DNA of 64,000 nt from Humitalea sp038249305 (GCA_038249305.1 JBBRWI010000001.1:1-64000), one strand, 5' to 3'. Shown: positions 1 through 8,667, counted from the first letter of the stretch. The notes: generated by a model from the sequence alone, not told the origin. Numbers and translations are program-made.

Positions 1-1
1 A

Positions 2-730
2 AAGCCCGACCCGATCGCCGCCGGCGCCGAGGCCCGCCGCCTGTTGCGCGGCGCCGCCAGCGCGACGCTGGCGACCCAGGCCGAGGGCCAGCCCTTCGCC
101 AGCCTGGTGACGCCGGCCATGACCGGCGGCCTCCGCCCGCTGCTGCTGCTCTCGACCCTGTCGGAACACACCCGCCACCTGATGCGCGATGCCCGCTGCG
201 CCCTGCTGGTGACCGGCCGCGCGGAGGGACCGAACCCGCAGACCGCGCCCCGGGTGACGCTGACGGCCCTGGCCGAACCCGTGCCGCCGGAGGAGGCCCC
301 GGCGCTCAAGGCGCGCTGGCTGGCGCGGCATCCCTATGCCGCCTTCTACGCCGATTTCGGGGACTTCGGGCTGTGGCGGCTGCAGCCCGGCGGCGCGCTG
401 CTGGTGGGCGGTTTCGCGCGCGCGATCCGGCTGCCCTTGGCCGCCCTGCTGCCCGACGCCGAGGCCGAGGCCGGTATCGCCACGGCCGAGGCCGAGATCA
501 TCGACCATGTGAACGCCGACCATGCCGAGGCCGTCGCCGCCATCGCCACCGGCCTGTTGCACCAACCTGCCGGGTCCTGGCAGCTGACCGGGGTGGATGT
601 GGATGGCTGCGACCTGATGGGGCCGGAGGAAGCGGTGGCGCGGTTCGACTTCCCGGCCCCGGTCGGCGATGCCGATGGCGTGCGGCGGGCCTTGATCCTG
701 GCGGCGCGCGCCGGTCGCGGGGTCGCATGA
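2..730 (+). CDS. HugZ/pyridoxamine-phosphate-oxidase-like protein, 5' end cut by window
   Basis: The frame is open to the left edge (K P D P I A A G...), so the true start lies outside the window and the TTG at 44 is only the first in-window start-like codon. The N-terminal part looks like a split-barrel FMN-binding PPOX fold, with a stretch resembling the ATLAT...PFASLVTPA segment of HugZ-type proteins. The C-terminal part carries a DUF2470-like segment beginning IIDHVNADHAEA, as in haem-utilisation HugZ proteins. By family it would bind flavin and/or haem and act in the cytoplasm, possibly in haem breakdown or stress. The actual substrate cannot be told from sequence. It ends at TGA 728-730, and pckA follows about 110 bp later. 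Confidence 0.75.
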   Translation, partial: KPDPIAAGAEARRLLRGAASATLATQAEGQPFASLVTPAMTGGLRPLLLLSTLSEHTRHLMRDARCALLVTGRAEGPNPQTAPRVTLTALAEPVPPEEAPALKARWLARHPYAAFYADFGDFGLWRLQPGGALLVGGFARAIRLPLAALLPDAEAEAGIATAEAEIIDHVNADHAEAVAAIATGLLHQPAGSWQLTGVDVDGCDLMGPEEAVARFDFPAPVGDADGVRRALILAARAGRGVA

Positions 731-842
731 TCCGCGGGGCCTGCAACTCAGCCCCTCCCGCGCCCCTCCATGGACGCCAGTAGCTTACCCGCCGTAATCT
801 AGCGTCACGAAATTGCCTCGACACCCGGAGACCTTGCGCATC

Positions 843-2438
843 ATGGCCACGACCCAGACCCCCCTCGGCGGCACCGGTGTCGCCGCCGGCGGCGCGGTGC
901 ATGCCAATCTGACGGCCGCCCCGCTGGTCGCCGCCGCGATGCGTCGGGGTGAGGGGCGGTTGTCGGCGCATGGTGCCTTCATCGGCGTGACCGGCATCCA
1001 CACCGGCCGTTCGGTCGCCGACAAATTCGTCGTGCAAGACCCGGAGGTGATGGACCAGGTCGCCTGGGGCCGCATCAACCAGCCGATGAGCCGGGCGCAT
1101 TTCCACACCTTCGTCGGCCGCGTTCGCGACCATCTCGGCGCGCAGCCGGAACTCTTCACCGAGGATCTTTACGCCGGTGCCGATCCTGCGCACCGCATCC
1201 GTGTCCGCGTGGTCACCACCAACGCCTGGCACGCGCTGTTCGCCCGCAACATGTTCCTGCGCCCGCCCGCGGCTGACCTTGCCGATTTCACGCCCGACTA
1301 CACCATCCTGCACGCGCCGGACCTCGACGCCGTGCCGCCCGAGGATGGCTGCAAATCCACCACCTGCATCGCGCTGTCCTTCCAGGACCGGATCATCGCC
1401 ATCGCCGGGACCTCCTACGCCGGCGAAATCAAGAAAAGCATTTTTACGGTCATGAACTGGCTGCTGCCCGCGCGCGGCGTGCTGCCGATGCATTGTTCGG
1501 CCAACCTCGGTGCGGCGGGCGATGCCGCGCTGTTCTTCGGCCTGTCGGGCACCGGCAAGACGACCCTGTCGTCGGACCCGGAACGCCGGCTGATCGGCGA
1601 TGACGAACATGGCTGGTCGGATGCCGGCATCTTCAACTTCGAGGGCGGATGCTACGCGAAGGTGATCAACCTCTCGCGCGCCGCAGAGCCGCAGATCTGG
1701 GACGCCTCCCACCGGTTTGGCGTGGTGCTGGAGAATGTGGTGGCGGATGCGACAGGCGCACTCGATCTCGACGACGGGTCGCTGACCCAGAACACGCGGT
1801 CCTGCTACCCGATCGAGTTCATTCCCAATATCGTTCCGGGCGGCCAGGCGGGCTTGCCGAAGAATGTGGTGATGCTGACGGCCGATGCCTTTGGCGTGCT
1901 GCCGCCGATCGCCAAGCTGACGCCGGCACAGGCGATGTACCACTTCCTGTCGGGCTATACGGCACGCGTCGCGGGGACCGAAAAGGGCCTGGGGCGTGAG
2001 CCGCAGGCGACCTTTTCCACCTGTTTCGGCGCGCCCTTCCTGCCGCGCCCGCCGGAAACCTATGGCCGGATGCTGGCCGATCTGATGGCGCGGCACGGCA
2101 CCGATTGCTGGCTGGTCAACACCGGCTGGAGCGGCGGGGCCTATGGCACCGGCCGCCGCATGAGCATCGACGTGACGCGCGCCCTGCTGCGCGCGGCACT
2201 GGATGGCTCGCTGGCGCGGGCGGCTTTCGTCCGCGATCCCTTCTTCGGGCTGATGATCCCGACTGCGGTGCCCGGCGTGCCGCCCGAGGTGCTGAACCCA
2301 CGCGAGTCTTGGGCTGACAAATCCGCCTACGACCGCACCGCGACCCAGTTGGTCGGGCTGTTCGAGAAGAACTTTGGCGCCTTCGAGGCCGGGGTCGGCG
2401 AAGATGTGCGGGCGGTGGCGATCAAGGTTGCCGCTTAG
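843..2438 (+). CDS. pckA: Phosphoenolpyruvate carboxykinase (ATP)
   Basis: Converts oxaloacetate plus ATP to phosphoenolpyruvate plus CO2, the entry step of gluconeogenesis; cytosolic. The 531-residue product matches the usual length of the ATP-dependent family. The phosphate-binding loop GLSGTGKTTLS (about residues 234-244) and the metal-binding GDDEHGW (about 252-258) are both present, as is the RSCYPIEFIPN stretch. An upstream in-frame TTG at 813 exists. The ATG at 843 is preferred because it has a GGAG about 12 nt upstream and begins the family-like MATTQTP. The TAG stop (2436-2438) lies inside the left end of a 107-bp repeated palindromic element, so the gene end and the element share bases. 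Confidence 0.96.
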   Translation: MATTQTPLGGTGVAAGGAVHANLTAAPLVAAAMRRGEGRLSAHGAFIGVTGIHTGRSVADKFVVQDPEVMDQVAWGRINQPMSRAHFHTFVGRVRDHLGAQPELFTEDLYAGADPAHRIRVRVVTTNAWHALFARNMFLRPPAADLADFTPDYTILHAPDLDAVPPEDGCKSTTCIALSFQDRIIAIAGTSYAGEIKKSIFTVMNWLLPARGVLPMHCSANLGAAGDAALFFGLSGTGKTTLSSDPERRLIGDDEHGWSDAGIFNFEGGCYAKVINLSRAAEPQIWDASHRFGVVLENVVADATGALDLDDGSLTQNTRSCYPIEFIPNIVPGGQAGLPKNVVMLTADAFGVLPPIAKLTPAQAMYHFLSGYTARVAGTEKGLGREPQATFSTCFGAPFLPRPPETYGRMLADLMARHGTDCWLVNTGWSGGAYGTGRRMSIDVTRALLRAALDGSLARAAFVRDPFFGLMIPTAVPGVPPEVLNPRESWADKSAYDRTATQLVGLFEKNFGAFEAGVGEDVRAVAIKVAA

Positions 2439-2540
2439 AGCACGATCGATCCAAGTGGATCGATCTCGTGCTCTAGAAGCCGTTGAATCTAGAGCAAGAA
2501 ATCGGATCAGATGATTCCATCTGATCCGATATTGCTCTAG
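2434..2540. repeat. 107-bp double-hairpin repeat, copy A
   Basis: Two adjacent imperfect palindromes. The first (2437-2474) has arms AGAGCACGA-TCGATCCA, with a 2-nt bulge. The second (2491-2538) has arms AGAGCAA...ATCGGATCAGATG around a short ATTC loop. They are separated by a 16-nt linker. The reverse complement is identical over all 107 bases to 35794-35900. It resembles REP/BIME-type intergenic elements and could also terminate transcription from either side. It supplies the pckA stop codon. Confidence 0.9.
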
Positions 2541-2598
2541 GCGAGGCGACCGCCCGGACAGCCCCCCTACCCTGCCCAATCCTGGGCGGGCCGCCCTG

Positions 2599-2964
2599 TC
2601 AGGTGGCGACAAGCCCGTTGGCGGTGACCGTGATGACCGCCGCGCGGCAGATATCGACCTGGCGCAGTTCCTGCGCCCGGCCATTGGCGAAGACCACGCG
2701 GAAATCGTAGCGCCCGGTATTGGCCGCGCGGAAGGCCAGCGCCTGGCCTGACTTGAGGTCACGCGTACCCAACCGGTCGGCGCCCCAATCGCCGAGGGAG
2801 GCATGGCTGAAATAGACCTGGGTGACGGTCGCGTTGGTCTGGTTCACAACGCGAAACGAGGTGTCGCAGCTTCGCCCCGACACTGGTGCGCCCCCGCCGG
2901 TCGTGACGCAGCCGCCCAGGGCCAGGGCCGCTGCGAGGACCAAGAAAAGAGACGAACGCCGCAC
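2599..2964 (-). CDS. Small lipoprotein, function unknown
   Basis: The product is 121 residues. It starts at GTG 2964-2962 (VRRSSLFLVL), chosen because GGAGA lies about 6 nt upstream and a lipoprotein signal follows directly: a positively charged start, a hydrophobic stretch and the lipobox ALGGC. The mature part is short and beta-rich, with conserved-looking phrases such as SCDTSFRVVNQT and YDFRVVFANG, suggesting a small immunoglobulin- or barrel-like domain in the periplasm. No enzymatic motif is visible. It is divergent from the TPR lipoprotein gene, which starts 160 bp away. I do not recognise the family. The frame extends further upstream, but those residues precede the signal and are unlikely to be translated. 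Confidence 0.7.
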   Translation of the reverse strand: MRRSSLFLVLAAALALGGCVTTGGGAPVSGRSCDTSFRVVNQTNATVTQVYFSHASLGDWGADRLGTRDLKSGQALAFRAANTGRYDFRVVFANGRAQELRQVDICRAAVITVTANGLVAT

Positions 2965-3125
2965 GAGATTTCTCCAGAAATTTACTGCTTTACCGACATT
3001 GGCAAAAGCGAACGTGACTGTCGAGGCGCCGGCCTGCGCTTGGGCGTGTGTCCCACCGGTCACGGCCTGTGTCTAATCTGTCGCGACCATGGCGCCGCGC
3101 CTGGCGGGACGTTACGGTGATTCCC

Positions 3126-4850
3126 ATGCCGCATTTGTCTGCCCCGCGCCGCCTTGCCCTCCTCGCCCTGACCCTGCTGGCCGGTTGTGCCGCCGCGGGT
3201 CCTGAAGCCGCGACCACAGCGTCCACGACCGCGGCCGCCCCGACCGGCGCCTTCGGCCCCTATCTGGCCGGCCGATTCGCGAATAGCGAGACCGACACCC
3301 GCGCCGCCGCCGACCAACTGCTCGCGGCCCTGCGCGTAGAGCCGAATCAGGCCGAAATTCTGACGCGCGCCTTCCTCGCGACGGTCATGGACGGGCGGAT
3401 GGACGCGACCCGCCTGGCCCGCCGCCTGCCCGACAACCAAGTCGCGGTGCTGCTGCTGATCGGCGCCGATGCCCAGGCCGGGCGCTGGGACCGCGCCGAG
3501 ACCCGCCTGCGCGGGCTGCCGCGCCAGGGGGCGGCTGGGCTGTTGGTGCCGCTCTGGACCGCCTGGGTGCAACAGGGCCGCGGGGCGACCGACACCGCCC
3601 TGGCCACCTTGCGGCCGCATATCGAAACGGGCCGCCTGCGCGGCACCCATGCCCTGCATGCCGCCATGATCGCCGATATCGCTGGCCGGCCGCGCGATGC
3701 CGAACGCTACATCCGCACCGCCATCGCCGAATCGCCCGAGGCCAACCTGCGCATGCTCACCATCGCCGCCGGCATCCTGGCCCGGTCGGGGCGCGAGGCC
3801 GAGGCGCAGCGCCTGTTGGAGTCCGCCGCCCGCGGGCCGGACGACCTGGCGCTGGCCTATACCAGCGCCGCCCGCCGCCAGATCCTGGCCAGCCGCGCCG
3901 TCGCGACGCCGGTGGAGGGGATGGCCGAGGCGCAGTTGGCGCTCGCGGCCGCCTTGCGCGGCCAGGGCGCGGGTGAATTCGGCCTGGTGCTGACCCGGCT
4001 GTCGCTGCGCCTGCGCCCGGATTTCGCCGCAGCGCTGCTGATGACCTCCGACATGCTGGCCGACGAACGCCATCCGGATACGGCGCTGGCAACGCTCGAC
4101 ACCATCCCTTCGGGCGATCCGCTGGCCGCCGTCGTGGCGCTGCGCCGCGCCGTGCTGCTCGACCGCCTGGACCGCACGACGGAGGCCGTGGCGGCGTTGC
4201 AGTCCCTGTCCGCCGCCCTGCCGGACAATGCGCAGCCGAGCGCCCGGCTGGGCGACATCCTGCGCGCCCGCAGCCGCTTCCCCGACGCGGTCGTCGCCTA
4301 TGATGTCGCGGTCGCGCGCGTCCCCAACGCGGGGCCGGCCGATTGGCCGCTGTTCTACGCCCGCGGCATCGCCCAGGAACGCGCCGGGCGCTGGCAGCGG
4401 GCGGAAGCCGATTTCCAGCGCGCACTGCAACTTGCGCCGGAACAGCCCTATGTCCTGAACTACCTAGGCTACACCTGGGTCGAGCAGGGTCAGAACCTGA
4501 CCGAGGCGCGGCGCATGCTGGAACGCGCTGCCGAGTTGCGGCCGCAGGACGGCAACATCGCCGACAGCCTGGGCTGGGCGCTGTTCAAGATCGGTGACCT
4601 GCCCGGCGCAGTGCGCTGGCTGGAGAAGGCGGTCGAACTGGAATCCCGCAACAGCGTCATCAACGACCACCTGGGCGACGCCTATTGGGCTGCCGGGCGC
4701 CGGTCAGAGGCGCAGTTCCAATGGCGCCGCGCGCTGAACACCGACCCGGAGCCCGGCGACGTGGCCCGCATCGAGGTCAAGCTGCGCGACGGGTTGGCAG
4801 GCCTCCAGGTGCCGACCGCCCAGGCCGGGGCGCCACGGCCGGCCCAATAG
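3126..4850 (+). CDS. TPR-repeat lipoprotein
   Basis: A 574-residue protein with an N-terminal lipoprotein signal (MPHLSAPRRLALLALTLLAGC, lipobox LAGC at about residues 18-21), so it is probably anchored to the outer membrane on the periplasmic side. The rest is alpha-helical. Clear tetratricopeptide repeats lie in the last third, for example YVLNYLGYTWVEQG, IADSLGWALFKIGDLPGAV and VINDHLGDAYWAAGR. Such proteins act as protein-protein scaffolds in envelope assembly; the partner is unknown. The ATG at 3126 is chosen because it starts the signal peptide, though a GTG at 3117 is an alternative. The gene ends 2 nt before ispE, suggesting co-transcription. Confidence 0.88.
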   Translation: MPHLSAPRRLALLALTLLAGCAAAGPEAATTASTTAAAPTGAFGPYLAGRFANSETDTRAAADQLLAALRVEPNQAEILTRAFLATVMDGRMDATRLARRLPDNQVAVLLLIGADAQAGRWDRAETRLRGLPRQGAAGLLVPLWTAWVQQGRGATDTALATLRPHIETGRLRGTHALHAAMIADIAGRPRDAERYIRTAIAESPEANLRMLTIAAGILARSGREAEAQRLLESAARGPDDLALAYTSAARRQILASRAVATPVEGMAEAQLALAAALRGQGAGEFGLVLTRLSLRLRPDFAAALLMTSDMLADERHPDTALATLDTIPSGDPLAAVVALRRAVLLDRLDRTTEAVAALQSLSAALPDNAQPSARLGDILRARSRFPDAVVAYDVAVARVPNAGPADWPLFYARGIAQERAGRWQRAEADFQRALQLAPEQPYVLNYLGYTWVEQGQNLTEARRMLERAAELRPQDGNIADSLGWALFKIGDLPGAVRWLEKAVELESRNSVINDHLGDAYWAAGRRSEAQFQWRRALNTDPEPGDVARIEVKLRDGLAGLQVPTAQAGAPRPAQ

Positions 4851-4852
4851 CC

Positions 4853-5674
4853 TTGGCCGAGTTCGCACCGGCCAAGATCAACCTGTTCCTGCATGTGCTC
4901 GGCCGCCGGGCCGATGGGCTGCACCTGCTCGACAGCCTGGTGGTCTTCGCCGGCGTGGGCGACCGGGTTTCGCTGAGCGACGCCCCCGGGCTTTTGCTGG
5001 AGGGGCCGGAGGCTGCCGGGCTGCTCGCCGAACCCGACAACCTGGTACTGCGCGCGGCGCGGGGGATGGCGTTTGCCGATGGGCTGCGGTTGGAGAAGCA
5101 CCTGCCCGTCGCCTCTGGCATCGGCGGCGGTTCGGCCGATGCGGCGGCGACACTTCGGTTGCTGGCGCGGGTCACCGGGACGGTGGTGCCGGCGGGGCTG
5201 GCGGCCCGGCTCGGGGCCGATGTGCCGGTCTGTCTTGGCGCCAGCCCCGCGCGGTTTGGCGGCATCGGCGACGTGCTGGCCGCCGCCCCCCGCCTGCCAC
5301 GCTTCGGGCTGCTGCTGGCCAATCCGCGCGTGGCGCTGCCGACGCCGGAGGTTTTTCGCGCGCGCGGCGGCGCTTTTTCCACCGTGGCCTTGCTGCCCGC
5401 GTCCTGGGCCGATGCGGCGGCGATGGCGGCGGGCCTGTCGGTGACCCGCAACGACCTGCAGGTGCCGGCGATCGCCTGCCGGCCGGTGATCGCCGAGGTG
5501 CTGGCGATCCTCGGCGGGTTGCCCGGCTGCCTGCTGGCGCGCATGTCAGGGTCGGGGGCGACGTGTTTCGCGATGTTCGCCGAACCGGGCGCGGCGCGGG
5601 ATGCCGCGGCGTTGTTGCCTGCCGCATGGTGGGTTTGGGGCGGCGGGCTTCACGAAGGGGGCGGGGCGGGCTAG
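4853..5674 (+). CDS. ispE: 4-diphosphocytidyl-2-C-methyl-D-erythritol kinase
   Basis: Phosphorylates CDP-methylerythritol in the MEP pathway of isoprenoid synthesis; cytosolic GHMP-family kinase. The 273-residue length is close to normal. The start is TTG 4853 because the family N-terminus (AEFAPAKINLFLHVLGRR) begins there and the upstream stop is at 4850. The ATP-binding glycine-rich motif SGIGGGSADAAA is at about residues 91-102, and a C-terminal GHMP motif MSGSGATCFA is present. An oddity is that the usual DGYH near the N-terminus reads DGLH (Leu23). The Tyr there normally stacks on the cytidine base in the E. coli enzyme. Isoprenoid supply links functionally to the prenyl synthase at 12.1 kb. 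Confidence 0.93.
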   Translation: MAEFAPAKINLFLHVLGRRADGLHLLDSLVVFAGVGDRVSLSDAPGLLLEGPEAAGLLAEPDNLVLRAARGMAFADGLRLEKHLPVASGIGGGSADAAATLRLLARVTGTVVPAGLAARLGADVPVCLGASPARFGGIGDVLAAAPRLPRFGLLLANPRVALPTPEVFRARGGAFSTVALLPASWADAAAMAAGLSVTRNDLQVPAIACRPVIAEVLAILGGLPGCLLARMSGSGATCFAMFAEPGAARDAAALLPAAWWVWGGGLHEGGGAG

Positions 5675-5690
5675 ACGCTCGCTTCGCTGC

Positions 5691-5765
5691 TGGGGCGTCG
5701 CCAAGCGGTAAGGCAGCGGTTTTTGGTACCGCCATTCCCAGGTTCGAATCCTGGCGCCCCAACCA
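5691..5765 (+). tRNA. tRNA-Gln (anticodon TTG)
   Basis: Acceptor stem TGGGGCG (5691-5697) pairs with CGCCCCA (5755-5761). The anticodon stem is GCGGT/ACCGC with loop TTTTGGT, anticodon TTG at 5723-5725. The T arm contains GGTTCGAATCC. The discriminator is A5762 and CCA is encoded at 5763-5765. It lies 16 nt after ispE. Confidence 0.97.
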
Positions 5766-5852
5766 GTCGCCCCAACCTGTCGACTCAGACCGCCAGGATC
5801 CGCGCCGTCGCGCATGCCGAACGTCCGGCCATGCGAACGCCGATGCGCGGGT

Positions 5853-7136
5853 TCAGGAGAACATGTCCTGCGTGATGCTGGCATACCAGGCATCGGCGTA
5901 GAGTGCCTCCAGCCGACGCTGCTCAGGCAGCACGCCGCGCGGTGAGACGCCGCCGGAATTCGGCACCTCGACGATCGCGGTGCCTTGGGCGTTCGGCCGA
6001 AAGATGCCGACGACCGAAATCCCGTAGTCGCTGCCGACGTGCGAATAGCAGGTGTTGAAATACTGCGCCTCGGGCGGCGCCTCGCCCCGCAGTGACGCCG
6101 CGGCGCTGGCGACCGCCTGCTTGGCGGTGCTGTTGGCGACGTAGCCGGATTTGGGCATCGCACCGGGGATATTCGCATCGCCGACGACATGGATGCCGGC
6201 GGCGGCACGGGCCTCGAAGGTGGCCGGATTAACCGGCACCCAGCCGGTGGCATCGGCCAATCCCGCGTCGATCGCGATGCGTGCGGCCGACTGGGGCGGG
6301 ATGATGTTGGCGACATCGACCCTGTGCCGCGTGCCGAATTCCGTCTCCAGAACACGCTCGCGCGGATCGACGCGGACCACGCGACCGTCGCGGCTGGCCG
6401 GCACCCATTCGATCATGCCCGGATACAGCGCCGCCCAGGCGTCCTGGAACAGGCCCTGCTTGCTGAAAGCCTCCTTGGCATCGAGCGCGAGGATCTTCGA
6501 TCGCGGCTTATGCTGCTTGAGGTAGGCCGCAATCATGCTGATCCGCTCATAAGGCCCTGGCGGACAGCGGAACGGGTTGCCGGGGATCACGAGGCCGACG
6601 GTGCCGCCATCGGGCATCGCCTCCAACTGGCGGCGCAGCAGCAGGGTCTGCGCGCCATCGGCCGGGACCCAGGCATGCGGCATGACCTCGGCGGCGGCTT
6701 CGTCGTAGCCCTCCAGCGCACCCCAGCGCAGCGCGATGCCAGGGGCCAGGATCAGCCGGTCATAGCCCAGGCTTTCGCCGCCATGCAGACGCACCTGGCG
6801 CGCCACCGGGTCGATGCCGCGGGCCCAGTCGTGCACCACCCGCACGCCACGCGCGCGCAGGCCGTCATAGCCATGGGTGATGTCGCTGATTTGGCGCAGA
6901 CCTGCGATGACGAGGTTGCCATAGGGGCAAGTCACGAGCCGTGTCTGCGGTTCGACCAGCGTCACCTGCAGCCAGGGATGCGCGCGGCGGGCGAAACTGG
7001 CGGCCGAGGCGCCGCCGAAACCGCCGCCGATCACCAGAAGCCGGGCCTGGCCCTCGGTTTGCGCCTGCAGGGTGGTGGGGGCCGCGAGGGCCGCGGCGAG
7101 CAGGCTGCGGCGGGGTACAACACGGGTCACGTCCAC
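5853..7136 (-). CDS. fccB: Flavocytochrome c sulfide dehydrogenase-type flavoprotein subunit
   Basis: A 427-residue FAD protein of the FccB/sulfide:quinone reductase group. It would oxidise sulfide and pass electrons to a cytochrome c partner. A twin-arginine-like signal (VPRRSLLAAALAAP) suggests folded export to the periplasm. An N-terminal dinucleotide-binding motif follows (VIGGGFGGASAA, about residues 35-46). The two redox-cysteine contexts of the family are present: VTCPYGNLV and FRCPPGPYERI. The C-terminal FCSD flavin-binding domain is visible around YFNTCYSHVGSDYGIS. It is 5 nt downstream of the cytochrome gene fccA, forming a two-gene operon. No sox or other sulfur genes are nearby, so the physiological electron donor is inferred. 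Confidence 0.87.
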   Translation of the reverse strand: MDVTRVVPRRSLLAAALAAPTTLQAQTEGQARLLVIGGGFGGASAASFARRAHPWLQVTLVEPQTRLVTCPYGNLVIAGLRQISDITHGYDGLRARGVRVVHDWARGIDPVARQVRLHGGESLGYDRLILAPGIALRWGALEGYDEAAAEVMPHAWVPADGAQTLLLRRQLEAMPDGGTVGLVIPGNPFRCPPGPYERISMIAAYLKQHKPRSKILALDAKEAFSKQGLFQDAWAALYPGMIEWVPASRDGRVVRVDPRERVLETEFGTRHRVDVANIIPPQSAARIAIDAGLADATGWVPVNPATFEARAAAGIHVVGDANIPGAMPKSGYVANSTAKQAVASAAASLRGEAPPEAQYFNTCYSHVGSDYGISVVGIFRPNAQGTAIVEVPNSGGVSPRGVLPEQRRLEALYADAWYASITQDMFS

Positions 7137-7141
7137 CCTCC

Positions 7142-7435
7142 TCAGCGTGGAACGGTGGCGAGATGGGTCGCGATGGCCGCAATCTGCGCGTCGCTATAGC
7201 CGCGTGCGACGCGGCCCATGATCGTGCCGGGGCGTTCGTTGGCGCGGAAGGCCACCATCAGCGTGACCAGTTCCGGTGCCGGGCGCCCGGTCAGCCCCGG
7301 AATGCCCCCACCTTCTGCCGCGCCCGGCCAATGGCAGCCGAGGCAGGCTTCGGCGAGCAGCGCCCCGGGGGGGCTGGTCTGCGCTGCGACCGGCGCCGTC
7401 AGCAGCGCCGCAAAGAGGGCAAGCATCGATCGCAT
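7142..7435 (-). CDS. fccA: c-type cytochrome, FccA-like
   Basis: A 97-residue periplasmic monohaem cytochrome c. It has a signal peptide MRSMLALFAALLTAPVAA, a single haem site CLGCH at about residues 31-35, and a distal Met in the stretch TIMGRVARGYSDAQIAAIA near the C-terminus. This is the pattern of the short cytochrome subunit of flavocytochrome c. The start ATG at 7435 has GGAGG about 8 nt upstream. It lies directly upstream of fccB, and the two proteins probably form the periplasmic complex. A good sigma70-like promoter precedes it. Length and arrangement fit a real partner rather than a stand-alone cytochrome. Confidence 0.86.
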   Translation of the reverse strand: MRSMLALFAALLTAPVAAQTSPPGALLAEACLGCHWPGAAEGGGIPGLTGRPAPELVTLMVAFRANERPGTIMGRVARGYSDAQIAAIATHLATVPR

Positions 7436-7467
7436 GAAGATCCTCCAACAGCCTATTTCGATACCGA

Positions 7468-7496
7468 ATCATAATAAACTGAGCCAGTTCGTTCAA
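7468..7496 (-). promoter_or_regulatory. Predicted sigma70-type promoter of fccAB
   Basis: On the minus strand, -35 TTGAAC (7496-7491), 17-nt spacer and -10 TATGAT (7473-7468). It lies in an unusually A/T-rich stretch, about 30 nt ahead of the fccA start codon. Confidence 0.6.
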
Positions 7497-7624
7497 TACG
7501 TAAATCACAAAAGCCTACGCCCAGGAGCGATGATCTCACCAGGGCGGCGCACCAGCCTTGCCCGTCGGCCAAGCAACAACGCTCCGATCGCCAACAGCCG
7601 CACCCCCAACGCGATTGATACCGA

Positions 7625-8554
7625 TCAGGCCAGTCTCAACCGTAAGAAGGCACCCACCTCGGCCAGCGCCCCGCGCCCCGCCGCCACCTGCTGATAGAAC
7701 AGCGCCCAGGCGTGGATCATGTCCGGCCAGACCTGCAACGTGACCCGCACATCCGCGGCCGCTGCCACGCCAGCCAGGCGGATCGCGTCATCCATCAGCG
7801 TTTCTGCCGAACCGGTCTGGATCAGAACCGGCGGCAGGCCGCGCAGGTCGGCGTGCAGCGGCGACACCAGGTGCCCGGCCGGATCGGCGCCATGCAGGTA
7901 GGCCGCGGCCAGTTCTTCGAGGTAGCCGCGGCTGATCAGCGGATCGACCGCGGCCTTGGAATCCATGCTGGCGCCCTGCATTCGCAGGTCCACCCAAGGC
8001 GAACTCAGCCAGGTGCCGCCGGGCAGAGGGATGCCTTGATCGCGCAGCGACACCAGGGCTGCGACCGCAAGCCCGCCGCCGGCACTTTCGCCGCAAAGCG
8101 CGATACGATGCGGCGCGAACCCTTGCGCCAGCAGGAAGCGGTAGCCGGCCAGCGTATCCTCCAACGCGGCCGGAAAAGGGTGTTCGGGGGCGAGGCGGTA
8201 GCCGAGGGCGAGGGTTCGCGCGCCAGCCTGGCGCCCTGCCTCGGCGACCATGTGGCGGTGGCTGGCGATCGAGCCAGAGACATAGCCGCCGCCGTGCAGG
8301 AACAGCAGCACGCGGGCAGGGTCGGCGCCGGGCGCGGTGGTCCATTCGGCGGCGACGCCATGCGCGATGATGGGTTCGATCCGGATGTCCGGCGCAGTCG
8401 GGTAAAGGGCGCCGAAGCCATCGAGGCGGGCGCGCCGTTCAGCCAGGTCGGCTGCGCGGGGGCTGGCGGCCAGGATGGCGCGGATCGCGTCGATCTCGGG
8501 GTCGGGCATGGCGGTTGGGTTCGCAGTCGGGTCCTGTGGCAGCCAAGTTGACAC
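7625..8554 (-). CDS. Alpha/beta hydrolase, hormone-sensitive-lipase family
   Basis: A 309-residue serine hydrolase that would cleave short-chain esters or related acyl compounds; probably cytoplasmic (no signal peptide). The family oxyanion motif HGGGYVSG, the nucleophile elbow GESAGGG and a C-terminal DMIHAW (catalytic His) are present. An acidic partner is likely at the DDAIRL segment. The start is taken as GTG 8554 (a GGAG lies about 8 nt upstream). ATG 8509 is an alternative that removes 15 residues. It is a stand-alone gene, separated from the next gene by 180 bp containing an inverted repeat. The natural substrate is unknown. Confidence 0.82.
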   Translation of the reverse strand: MSTWLPQDPTANPTAMPDPEIDAIRAILAASPRAADLAERRARLDGFGALYPTAPDIRIEPIIAHGVAAEWTTAPGADPARVLLFLHGGGYVSGSIASHRHMVAEAGRQAGARTLALGYRLAPEHPFPAALEDTLAGYRFLLAQGFAPHRIALCGESAGGGLAVAALVSLRDQGIPLPGGTWLSSPWVDLRMQGASMDSKAAVDPLISRGYLEELAAAYLHGADPAGHLVSPLHADLRGLPPVLIQTGSAETLMDDAIRLAGVAAAADVRVTLQVWPDMIHAWALFYQQVAAGRGALAEVGAFLRLRLA

Positions 8555-8582
8555 CAGCGGCTCCGCTGCCGGTCACGTCTGT

Positions 8583-8667
8583 TTCGCGGCGTTGCGTATC
8601 AAATCCCATCAATGCCCGGCAAGTAGTCAATTTGTTTGTTCGGCACGCCGCACCGCAACGCCGCGAA
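8583..8667. repeat. 14-bp perfect inverted repeat
   Basis: TTCGCGGCGTTGCG at 8583-8596 and its exact complement at 8654-8667, separated by 57 nt. It lies in the 180-bp intergenic region upstream of the hydrolase gene. The enclosed segment is A/T-richer and contains a minus-strand TTGACT that could be a -35 box, but no convincing -10. Confidence 0.6.

Noticed and set aside
498..2804. 768-codon minus-strand open frame opposite pckA
   Set aside because: Antisense of pckA. No family-like text and no ribosome site.
5766..5852. Possible integration site or phage remnant at the 3' end of tRNA-Gln
   Set aside because: No integrase, direct repeat of the tRNA end or phage-like gene was seen nearby.
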